From JAQGMJ01 sp036498945 (GTDB lineage: Bacteria > Pseudomonadota > Gammaproteobacteria > Burkholderiales > JAEUOS01), in contig DASYEQ010000066.1 of NCBI GenBank assembly GCA_036498945.1, positions 1 through 15,956 of the forward strand: DNA of 15,956 bases, read 5' to 3'. The position numbers and the translations under genes are program-made. Below, piece after piece: positions 1 through 6,272 of this stretch (positions are counted from its first letter, which is position 1; each line of letters begins with the position of its first letter). The notes beneath the pieces were generated by a model. It searched no databases. It had not been told where the DNA came from and saw nothing but the letters and a program-made list of their open reading frames with translations.

Positions 1-108
1 CCGAACGAGACCATCGAGATCCGCCAGGTGCAGGAACTCGCCGACTTCCCCGCCGACGTGCAGGCGGTGGCGCGGAAATATCCCGAGATGCAGCCGCACG
101 CGCGCTAA
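1..108 (+). CDS. YCII/DGPF-family protein, C-terminal part
   Basis: The window opens inside a reading frame that ends with TAA at 106-108 after 35 codons. It begins PNETIEIRQV, matching the segment (PNPMGSDSEIEIRQI and PNPMDGPSDIEIREF) near the C-terminus of the next two genes, so this is the end of a third paralog of the YCII/DGPF family. These are small dimeric alpha+beta-barrel proteins with no firmly established reaction. The tail after the match (about 25 residues) differs from both neighbours. It lies upstream of an ECF42-type sigma factor on the same strand, the usual setting for such proteins. The N-terminal part and any promoter are outside the window. Confidence 0.8.
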   Translation, partial: PNETIEIRQVQELADFPADVQAVARKYPEMQPHAR

Positions 109-160
109 GCCGGCCACCTTCCCAACCCATCTACCGTACCCACATTCAAGGAGCACCAAC

Positions 161-592
161 ATGAAATTCATGGTCATCGTCAAAGCCACCGCTGAATCCG
201 AAGCCGGCCAGATGCCCTCCACCGAAATGTTCGCCGCCATGGGCAAATACAACGAGGAACTGGTGAAGGCCGGCATCATGCAGGACGGCGCCGGCCTGCA
301 CCCCTCCAGCCGCGGCGCGCGCGTGCGCTTCGCGGGCAAGAGCCGCAATGTCATCGACGGGCCGTTCGCCGAAACCAAGGAACTGATCGCCGGCTACTGG
401 CTGTGGGAATGCAAGTCGCTGGCCGAAGCGATCGACTGGCTGAAGAGGTGCCCGAACCCGATGGGGTCCGACTCCGAAATCGAAATCCGCCAGATCTTCA
501 CCGCGGAAGACTTCGGCGCGGCACTGACGCCCGAGCTGCGCGAGCAGGAAGACCGCACCCGCGCCATGGCCGAGCAAAACAAGAAGGGCTGA
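161..592 (+). CDS. YCII/DGPF-family protein
   Basis: A 143-residue protein with the hallmark DGPFAETKELIAG motif at about residues 67-79 and the start MKFMVIVKAT shared with the next gene. YCII-related (DGPF) proteins form a ferredoxin-like alpha+beta barrel. They are often encoded beside ECF42 sigma factors, which are known to control them, but their biochemical role is unsettled. The start is well supported by AAGGAG 7 nt upstream, in the context TTCAAGGAGCA, which recurs before the next gene. The C-terminal 25 residues are charged and rich in Glu, Arg and Lys, a tail absent from the 128-residue neighbour. It is the middle member of a three-gene tandem array, probably cotranscribed with the downstream sigma factor. 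Confidence 0.92.
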   Translation: MKFMVIVKATAESEAGQMPSTEMFAAMGKYNEELVKAGIMQDGAGLHPSSRGARVRFAGKSRNVIDGPFAETKELIAGYWLWECKSLAEAIDWLKRCPNPMGSDSEIEIRQIFTAEDFGAALTPELREQEDRTRAMAEQNKKG

Positions 593-696
593 ACGCGCGT
601 GATCGCCTGCGCAGGGATGGCCGCTGCCGTGCATGACGCGGCGGCCACCGCGGCAAGGCGAACCCGCGTGGGCCGCAAACTTTCAAGGAGCATGCA

Positions 697-1083
697 ATGA
701 AATTCATGGTTATCGTCAAAGCGACGAATCAATCCGAAGGAGGCAGCCCCGGCTCGAAAGAAGCGTGGGACGCCATGCGCGCCTTCAACCGCGAGCTGAT
801 CAAGGCCGGCATCGTCAAGGAAGGCGGCGGCCTGGCCGCTTCCAGCAAAGGCAAGCGCGTGCATTTTTCGGGCAGCAACCGCAGTATCACCGACGGCCCG
901 TTCGCCGAAACCAAGGAGCTGATCGCCGGCTTCTGGATCTGGGAATGCGACTCGATGGAGCAGGCGATGGAGTGGGCGAAGAAATGCCCCAACCCGATGG
1001 ACGGCCCTTCCGACATCGAGATTCGCGAGTTCCACCGCGTGCCTTACCTGCCCGAGTACAAGACCGAGTACATCGCCACCTGA
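697..1083 (+). CDS. YCII/DGPF-family protein
   Basis: A 128-residue paralog of the preceding gene, with the same opening (MKFMVIVKAT) and the same DGPFAETKELIAG block at about residues 67-79, followed by a Trp-containing strand (FWIWECDS) and PNPMDGPSDIEIRE. AAGGAG lies 6 nt before the ATG, again inside TTCAAGGAGCA, so the leader was duplicated with the gene. It ends 18 nt before the sigma factor start, which supports cotranscription. The family is a likely regulatory target or partner of ECF42 sigma factors. The enzymatic role is unknown, and the protein should be cytoplasmic because no signal peptide is seen. Confidence 0.92.
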   Translation: MKFMVIVKATNQSEGGSPGSKEAWDAMRAFNRELIKAGIVKEGGGLAASSKGKRVHFSGSNRSITDGPFAETKELIAGFWIWECDSMEQAMEWAKKCPNPMDGPSDIEIREFHRVPYLPEYKTEYIAT

Positions 1084-1101
1084 CGCGGAAACCAGCACAG
1101 C

Positions 1102-2478
1102 ATGATCGCCTCCCTCATGATGGGCCGTGGCCGCCGCCATGAAGGCAGCGGCGGCCACGGCGGCGCGGCTGACGCCAGCACGTCGCCCGCTGTTTCGTCA
1201 CATGCCGCCACCCATCGCGCCATCGAGGCCGTCTGGCGCATCGAGTCGGCCAAGATCATCGCCGTGCTCGCGCGCATGCTGCGTGACGTCGGCACCGCCG
1301 AAGAGCTGGCGCAGGACGTGCTCATCACCGCCATGGAGCAATGGCCGGAGAAGGGCGTGCCCGACAACCCTGCCGCCTGGCTCACCGCCGCGGCGAAAAA
1401 CCGCGCGCTCGACCACCTGCGCCACAACCAGCTGCTGGTGCGCAAGCACCAGGAACTCGGAGTGGAGATGGAAGTGCGCCAGGAACTGGCCGACGTGGCG
1501 CAGGAAGAAAAGCTCGAACGCATCGACGAAGACATCGACGACGATCTGCTGCGCCTGATCTTCACCGCCTGCCACCCGGTGCTTTCCCCCGAAGCGCGCG
1601 TCGCCCTCACGCTCAAGCTGCTGGGCGGCTTGTCCACCGAGGAAATCGCCCGCGCCTTCCTGATGAGCGAGCCCACCGTGGCGCAGCGCATCGTGCGCGC
1701 CAAGCGCACGTTGACGGAAGCGCGCGTGCCCTTCGAACTGCCGAAGGGCGAAGACCGCGCCGCGCGGCTGGCCTCCGTGCTCGAAGTGCTGTACCTGATC
1801 TTCAACGAAGGCTACGCGGCCACCGCGGGCGAAGACTGGATGCGCCCGGCGCTGTGCGAAGAAGCGCTGCGCCTCTCCCGCATCCTCGCCGGCCTGATGC
1901 CCGGCGAAGGCGAAGTGCACGGCCTCACCGCGCTGATGGAGATCCAGGCCTCGCGCGCCGCCGCCCGCTTAGGGCCCAAGGGCGAGCCTGTGCTGCTGCT
2001 GGAGCAGAATCGCGCCCGCTGGGACCACCTGCTGATCAACCGCGGCCTGGCCGCCCTGGCCCGCGCCGAGGCCCTCGGCGCCTATGGCTCCTATGCCCTG
2101 CAAGCCGCGATCGCCGCCTGCCACGCCCGCGCCGCCGTCGCGGACGCCACCGACTGGCCGCGCATCGCCGCCCTCTACGACGCCTTGGGCCAGCTCACTC
2201 CCTCTCCGGTGATCGAGCTCAACCGCGCGGTCGCCGTCTCCATGGCCTATGGCCCGGCCGCCGGGCTGGAAATCGTCGATGCCCTGATCGAGGAACCGGC
2301 GCTGAAAAGCTACCACCTGCTGCCCAGCGTGCGCGGCGACTTCCTGTTCAAGCTCGGCCGCATGCTGGAGGCCGGCGCCGAATTCGAACGCGCCGCCGCG
2401 CTCACGCGCAATGGGCGCGAGCGCAGCCTGCTGCTGGAACGCGCGCTGGATTGCACGCGTGCGCTGCCGCCGGCATAG
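1102..2478 (+). CDS. RNA polymerase sigma factor, ECF42 type with C-terminal TPR-like extension
   Basis: A 458-residue sigma-70-family factor. Region 2 runs from about residue 38 to 110 (HRAIEAVWRIESAKIIA, then AEELAQDVLITAMEQWP and PAAWLTAAAKNRALDHLR). Region 4 follows at about 150-205 (LSTEEIARAFLMSEPTVAQR, a helix-turn-helix). A long C-terminal domain from about 215 to 458 (YLIFNEGYAA, then ARWDHLLINRGLAAL) is the DUF6596/TPR-like extension typical of ECF42. ECF42 factors have no classical anti-sigma factor and the extension is needed for activity; they control adjacent DGPF genes. The neighbours here fit that. The annotated start leaves about 37 low-complexity residues (Gly, Ser, Ala, His) before region 2. 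In-frame ATGs at 1117 and 1120 are alternatives, and none has a good ribosome binding site, so the exact start is uncertain. Confidence 0.93.
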   Translation: MIASLMMGRGRRHEGSGGHGGAADASTSPAVSSHAATHRAIEAVWRIESAKIIAVLARMLRDVGTAEELAQDVLITAMEQWPEKGVPDNPAAWLTAAAKNRALDHLRHNQLLVRKHQELGVEMEVRQELADVAQEEKLERIDEDIDDDLLRLIFTACHPVLSPEARVALTLKLLGGLSTEEIARAFLMSEPTVAQRIVRAKRTLTEARVPFELPKGEDRAARLASVLEVLYLIFNEGYAATAGEDWMRPALCEEALRLSRILAGLMPGEGEVHGLTALMEIQASRAAARLGPKGEPVLLLEQNRARWDHLLINRGLAALARAEALGAYGSYALQAAIAACHARAAVADATDWPRIAALYDALGQLTPSPVIELNRAVAVSMAYGPAAGLEIVDALIEEPALKSYHLLPSVRGDFLFKLGRMLEAGAEFERAAALTRNGRERSLLLERALDCTRALPPA

Positions 2479-2482
2479 ACAG

Positions 2483-2500
2483 CCGAAGGGCTCGCTTCGG
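2483..2500 (+). terminator. possible weak hairpin after the sigma factor
   Basis: Five bases after the sigma factor stop lies CCGAAG-GGCTCG-CTTCGG, a perfect 6-bp stem with a 6-nt loop. There is no T-run behind it, so if it terminates transcription it is not a standard intrinsic terminator. The following 2501-2727 holds no convincing gene. It includes the palindrome TTAACGTTAA at 2540-2549. Confidence 0.25.
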
Positions 2501-2727
2501 GCTCGCCGCCTCGGCCGCCCGCGGCCCGCGGTTTGTCAATTAACGTTAACGCCCGCGGGAAACAAGGGCGGAATAGGCGCAAATCCGCGAAGTACCCCTG
2601 CGTCCGCCGCCTACTCCCCCGATGGACGGTCATGAAGCCTTGCTACCTTGTCCCCTGCCTTCCCGCGCCTCCCATCAGCGCCCGGAAGCGATTCCCCGAC
2701 ACGGTACGACACGACAAGGCAATCCGC

Positions 2728-3375
2728 ATGCGCCACTCACTCCTGCTCGTCCTCGCCCTGCTGGCCAGCGCCGCGGCCGCCGCTGAAACCCCCGAGCAGC
2801 GCGCCGACGCCGAGATCGACGATATGCGCGCCTATCGCCTGGTGAGCCGCGACGCGCATGCCACCGCGCGCATCGAGCGCATCTTCAACAAAGTGGCGCT
2901 GACCGCCGGCACCCCTCCGCGCTTTCGCGTGCTGGTCGCCAATTCCCCGGCTTTCGCCAACGCCGAGAGCCATGCCAACGGCGTGATCGTCATCACCGAA
3001 GAATTCGCGCGTTTTCCCGAGGCCGATATCGCCTTCGTGCTGGCGCACGAACTGGCGCACCAGTTCTACGGCCATCCGCGCCAGCAGACCCTGCTTTCCG
3101 AACAGCTGCGCGGGCGCGAGAGCGCCAGCAGCTTCCAGTTGCGCGTGGCCTTCGGCCAGTTGCCGCAAGAAGTGATGGATCGGATCCGCGGCAACGAAAC
3201 CGATGCCGACCGCCTCGCCTGCAACTGGGTGATCGACGCCGGTTACGACTTCGATGGCCGCGCTTTTTTCCAGCGCATGAAGAAGCAACCCTCGGCCAAC
3301 CCCGGCGGCTCGCCTTCGCACCCGAGCTACGCGCAGCGCGTGAGTGACCTGGAAACGCGCGGCTGCGCCAAGTAG
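2728..3375 (+). CDS. secreted M48-family zinc metalloprotease
   Basis: A 215-residue protein. Residues 1-19 form a Sec-type signal peptide (MRHSLLLVLALLASAAAAA), so the mature enzyme should be periplasmic. The zinc-binding HELAH motif is at 107-111, and the third ligand is probably Glu157 in NETDADRLA. HANGVIVIT (82-90) corresponds to the strand before the active-site helix. SHPSYAQRVSDLE (197-209) matches the C-terminal substrate-side motif (HP..xxRV..L) of M48 peptidases such as the LoiP/YcaL type, which act in envelope protein quality control. The frame is open upstream to 2533, but the signal peptide fixes the start at 2728. The stop lies 4 nt from that of a convergent gene. The substrate is unknown. 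Confidence 0.9.
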   Translation: MRHSLLLVLALLASAAAAAETPEQRADAEIDDMRAYRLVSRDAHATARIERIFNKVALTAGTPPRFRVLVANSPAFANAESHANGVIVITEEFARFPEADIAFVLAHELAHQFYGHPRQQTLLSEQLRGRESASSFQLRVAFGQLPQEVMDRIRGNETDADRLACNWVIDAGYDFDGRAFFQRMKKQPSANPGGSPSHPSYAQRVSDLETRGCAK

Positions 3376-3379
3376 CCGA

Positions 3380-3649
3380 TCAGCCCTGCCCGCCGCGCTG
3401 GGAACGCATCAGCATTTGCGCATACGTGGTGCGCGCCCATGCATTGAGCTCCATCCCGGTCATCTTGCACCAGGCCTTGAAAGGCCAAGGCTCGATCACC
3501 GCCCGTACCACTGAAGCGCCGAGGCGCACGGTCTCTTCCTCGACCTGCAATGCTGCGCGCTCCCAGGCCTCGAAGGTTCGCGGCATGTTCTGCCTGTCCG
3601 CCATCAACTCGCGAACCTCGCCATAATCCTCTGCGGTGTACCACGGCAT
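3380..3649 (-). CDS. conserved hypothetical small protein
   Basis: An 89-residue soluble protein starting MPWYTAEDYGEVRELMADR. I recognise a pattern seen in small uncharacterised proteobacterial proteins (YTAEDY, then MP.tFeaWe, then FkaWC) but no function is known to me. It is largely helical, with no signal peptide or membrane segment. AAGGTGAG about 8 nt upstream of the ATG at 3649 supports this start over longer in-frame alternatives at 3679 and 3724. It is transcribed toward the metalloprotease gene, with only 4 nt between the stop codons, so the two mRNAs overlap or share a terminator region. No operon partner is visible upstream. Confidence 0.65.
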   Translation of the reverse strand: MPWYTAEDYGEVRELMADRQNMPRTFEAWERAALQVEEETVRLGASVVRAVIEPWPFKAWCKMTGMELNAWARTTYAQMLMRSQRGGQG

Positions 3650-4070
3650 CGCCACGGTCTCACCTTTTCTCGCTGCCATACATGTCCCTGCGGTCCTAGC
3701 CGCGAGGCAATGCATCAAACCCAATTTCTACGCATACGTATTTTCGGCAGCGAAGGCCAGGCACGCCAACCTTTTTTCACGTTGTCACAGCGACAGCATC
3801 AAATGCTTAATTCATTCACTTACACGCTGCGCTCCGACCCATAACTTCGTCCGCCCCAGATTGCGGCGAAATGCATGTTGGTCAGACAATGAAATCACCA
3901 ACCGGCGCGGCGATGCCGATTTAATCCCCAGTATCCGCGAGTGAAAAGGGGCCTGATTCTAATATTTTCCGCAATCCCTCCCAGAAACTTTTCCCATCCT
4001 GCGTCGATTCGCATCCGATTTGGGTATACCAGGCCAGTGACACCTCATTGGACCAAAAACGGTTCAGCGA
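3650..4070. other. gene-poor, AT-richer intergenic stretch
   Basis: About 420 bases without a supportable gene. Base composition is visibly less GC-rich than in the flanking genes (for example 3770-3850 and 3940-4030). A plus-strand frame from 3636 to 3944 exists, but it has no ribosome binding site and no recognisable composition or motif. Small symmetric elements are present: GTTGGT/ACCAAC at 3877-3882 and 3897-3902, and the palindrome GGTATACC at 4023-4030. Neither is convincing alone. The stretch ends in the tandem repeat that follows. Confidence 0.5.
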
Positions 4071-4109
4071 TTAATTGGGGTCAGTTAATTGGGGTCAGTG
4101 TCAATTAAC
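4071..4109. repeat. tandem 14-bp REP-like element with terminal inverted arm
   Basis: TTAATTGGGGTCAG occurs twice back to back (4071-4084 and 4085-4098). The second copy is followed by TGT and then CAATTAAC (4102-4109), which is the reverse complement of GTTAATTG at 4084-4091, so it can form a hairpin with a 10-nt loop. GGGGTCAG cores flanked by TTAATT/AATTAA resemble short elements common in beta- and gammaproteobacterial genomes, often near RAYT-type (IS200-like) transposases. No transposase is in this window. The inverted arm supplies the TAA stop codon of the minus-strand gene ending at 4105. Confidence 0.7.
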
Positions 4110-4629
4110 CCGCGCCCGCCGCCGGCCGCAGGCGGAAGAAATGCTTTTCACCGGTGAACGCCTGCGAGTCGCGGAAGTATTCCTCCAGCGTCTTAAGCGA
4201 CGTGAAGCGCACCACCCCCGCGGCTGGCCCGGTTTCCGCCGGCACTTTCGTGCCCAGGTCACCCAGCGGGATCACCAGGGGTGACGGCGTCAATTCCCAA
4301 TGCAGGGCAAAGCGCCGGGCCAGCGCGCGGCTGGAAAACCCGGCGTAGGCGCTCGCGCCCGTCTTGATGTACACCGGGCCGGCCGCCGCCGCACCTGATG
4401 AGCGCGGCGTGTAGAGAATGAATGTCCGCGGCACCGGCCGGAAATCGCGCAGCAGGTAGAGGCACCCCGCCAGGCAAACCCCGGAAAGCACCGCCAGCCA
4501 TAGCGGCTTTGTCGCGATGCCGAAAGGCAGCACGTCCCGCGCCCATTGCGCGCCGAGCAAGCGGTTGTCGTAGGACAAATACTCGGCAAGCACCATCAGC
4601 CCGACCAGGGCGATGATGCCGAAGAACAT
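4105..4629 (-). CDS. hypothetical membrane protein, two TM segments
   Basis: A 174-residue protein of unknown family. Two hydrophobic segments are visible: residues about 2-16 (FFGIIALVGLMVLAE) and about 42-60 (PLWLAVLSGVCLAGCLYLL). A soluble, presumably C-terminal cytoplasmic or periplasmic part of about 110 residues follows. The soluble part has two similar-looking patches, AYAGFSSRALARRF and VVRFTSLKTLEEYF, which may be an internal duplication of a small alpha/beta unit; this is a visual impression. No good ribosome binding site precedes the ATG at 4629. It lies 63 nt downstream of the lipocalin-like gene on the same strand, so cotranscription is possible. Its stop codon lies inside the REP-like element. 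Confidence 0.6.
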   Translation of the reverse strand: MFFGIIALVGLMVLAEYLSYDNRLLGAQWARDVLPFGIATKPLWLAVLSGVCLAGCLYLLRDFRPVPRTFILYTPRSSGAAAAGPVYIKTGASAYAGFSSRALARRFALHWELTPSPLVIPLGDLGTKVPAETGPAAGVVRFTSLKTLEEYFRDSQAFTGEKHFFRLRPAAGAG

Positions 4630-4692
4630 GCCAAGGCAGTGCGGGCGCGCATGGTCGGGAGGTCGGTCGAAGGGCAGGGCGGTGCGCCGGCC

Positions 4693-5205
4693 CTAACGCA
4701 TCCTCTTGTAAATATTCGTCGCCGAGCCGCGCCCACCCGCCACGTTCGGGTTGGTGTTCTGGAATTCGTCGGCGGTGAGCTTGTTGATCGTCCGCGTCTG
4801 CGATTCACCCTCCCAGTTCGGATACGAGGCCGAGACGATGCGGTAAGTCACCGTGCGCTTCGCCTCGTCCACCGTGTAGGTGCCGAATACCGAGATGCTC
4901 CGGCGCATGATGGCCGCGTACTCCTCGGGGGTGCCGGTGAGCCGGTTGTTCGAGGCGATCTTCGGCACGTCGCTCGCCACGTGGATCTGCGTGAAATGCC
5001 CGTCCGGGGTAAAGACGATGATGCCCTTGGGGTTCTTGCCGAACGGGTAGCTCACGTGGCCATCCGGCGCCTTCACCTCCGCCACCACGAAATCCCAGGT
5101 CCCGGTGATCTGCTCGCGCAGGCTTTTCGGCTGCTGCACCGAAGCACAGCCGCAAGCCAGGGCCGCCATTAGCGCAAGCGTCAGGAACTGCATCAGTTTT
5201 TTCAC
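4693..5205 (-). CDS. lipocalin-like domain lipoprotein
   Basis: A 170-residue protein starting with GTG at 5205, preceded by GAGGAG with a 6-nt gap. The frame is open far upstream but that part overlaps metF and is not coding. Residues 1-20 are a lipoprotein-type signal (KKLMQFLTLALMAALACGC); Cys18 or Cys20 could be lipidated. The mature part matches the lipocalin-like family (GTWDFVVAEV at 35-44, KGIIVFTPDGHFTQI at 60-74, FGTYTVDEAKRTVTYRI at 107-123, WEGESQTRTINKL at 131-143). These proteins are small beta-barrels of undefined ligand, often secreted or envelope-attached. It has its own probable promoter upstream, so it may be independent of the metF gene 89 nt upstream. Confidence 0.85.
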   Translation of the reverse strand: MKKLMQFLTLALMAALACGCASVQQPKSLREQITGTWDFVVAEVKAPDGHVSYPFGKNPKGIIVFTPDGHFTQIHVASDVPKIASNNRLTGTPEEYAAIMRRSISVFGTYTVDEAKRTVTYRIVSASYPNWEGESQTRTINKLTADEFQNTNPNVAGGRGSATNIYKRMR

Positions 5206-5247
5206 CAGCGTCTCCTCTTGTTTTCGTTTGAAGGTACCCGCCGGAAA

Positions 5248-5253
5248 ATTATA
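5248..5253 (-). promoter_or_regulatory. probable -10 box for the lipocalin-like gene
   Basis: On the minus strand the sequence reads TATAAT, the exact sigma-70 -10 consensus, about 43 nt upstream of the GTG start. It stands out in GC-rich DNA. The -35 region 17 nt upstream (around CGATAA) is poor. It would separate this gene from the upstream metF-like operon. Confidence 0.4.
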
Positions 5254-5294
5254 TAGGGCCGCGCTCCTTTTATCGCCTCCGGGCATTCGCAAGG

Positions 5295-6269
5295 CTACGC
5301 CGCACCCACCGACAGATGATGGTCGGCCCCGGTGAGCTCGAAGCGCCCTTCCTCCACCGCGCGTGCCCAGCGCGCGGTGCGCTCGATGCCGCCGAAGGAA
5401 AACAGGTGGCAGCGGGCGTAGCGCGCGGGCGTGATGTTCGCAGCCTGCGCCACCACGGCCTGGGCGGCCAGCACCTGCACCACCGGCTCCGGCCCGGCCT
5501 CGGAAATCAGGCGCAGCACCGAGCCTGATTGCTTGCCCAGCATGCCCAGCGAAGCGGCGACGCCGCAGCGCGCCGCGTACTTCAGGAGCGTGGTGATGCC
5601 GGCCGGCCCGGCCAGGCCCACGGCCACCGCCAGGTCCGGATGCGCGGCCTGCGCCTGCCGGGTCCATGCGGCGATGCGCTCCGGGCGGAAGCAGAACTGG
5701 GTCATCACCGCCAGCCGCAGGCCCTGCTCGCGCGCCAGCGTGATCTTGTGTTCCAGCGCGGCGTCCAGCTGCGCCGCATCAATGTCCGGGTGCCCTTCGG
5801 GGTAGCCGGCAACCTCGATCTCGCGCACACCGTGGCGCGCCAGCATGCCGGTGGCGAGCAGGTCGGCAGCGGAGGCGAACGGCCCGGCGGGCAGGGCCCG
5901 GTCGCCGCCCAGGAGCAGCACCTTGTCCACCCCGGCCTCGCCATGCACGCGCGCGATGAAGTCTTCCATCGTGCGCGCATTCACCAGGCCGCGCGCCGTG
6001 ATATGCGGCACCGGCGCCAGCCCCGCGCGCGCGAGCTGCACGGTCAGCGCCGCGCTTTGCTGGTAGGTCTGCCCCGGCAGCATGCTGATGTACACCCGCG
6101 TACCGGGGGCGAGCCAGCGCGCGCAATCGGCGGCGGCCCCGGGTGTGCGCACCGTCGTCTCGATCGAAAAGCCGCGTACCAGCGCGATCAGCGCGGTGCG
6201 CAGGTCGGGGGCCGCGGCGGGGCGCGCGGCGGTCGAAGAAGCCGCGTCGGCGGCGAGTCCGGGTTTCAT
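5295..6269 (-). CDS. methylenetetrahydrofolate reductase (MetF-like)
   Basis: A 324-residue protein of the FAD-dependent methylenetetrahydrofolate reductase family, which interconverts 5,10-methylene- and 5-methyl-tetrahydrofolate. Family landmarks appear in order: FSIETT with Glu37, PHITAR at 88-93, LLLGGD at 118-123 (the Asp that contacts FAD), AGYPEGHP at 154-161, and MTQFCF at 189-194. The first 20 residues are an Ala-rich, possibly disordered extension. The start lies 3 nt after the stop of the methyltransferase-like gene, so the two are probably translationally coupled. A housekeeping metF usually sits with metH, metE or ahcY; here the partners are a methyltransferase and aldolases. This suggests a specialised paralog serving methyl transfer, as in aryl-O-demethylation systems. 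That role is inferred. Confidence 0.88.
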   Translation of the reverse strand: MKPGLAADAASSTAARPAAAPDLRTALIALVRGFSIETTVRTPGAAADCARWLAPGTRVYISMLPGQTYQQSAALTVQLARAGLAPVPHITARGLVNARTMEDFIARVHGEAGVDKVLLLGGDRALPAGPFASAADLLATGMLARHGVREIEVAGYPEGHPDIDAAQLDAALEHKITLAREQGLRLAVMTQFCFRPERIAAWTRQAQAAHPDLAVAVGLAGPAGITTLLKYAARCGVAASLGMLGKQSGSVLRLISEAGPEPVVQVLAAQAVVAQAANITPARYARCHLFSFGGIERTARWARAVEEGRFELTGADHHLSVGAA

Positions 6270-6272
6270 CGC

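Noticed and set aside
2533..2727. N-terminal extension of the metalloprotease to 2533
   Set aside because: A clean signal peptide begins at 2728; the upstream residues look like translated intergenic sequence.
3636..3944. Plus-strand frame of 102 codons in the AT-richer gap
   Set aside because: It starts inside the opposing gene, has no ribosome binding site, and its composition is erratic.
5206..5667. N-terminal extension of the lipocalin-like protein into the metF gene
   Set aside because: It overlaps metF in another frame and is Gly/Arg/Ala-rich; a lipoprotein signal and GAGGAG site define the start at 5205.
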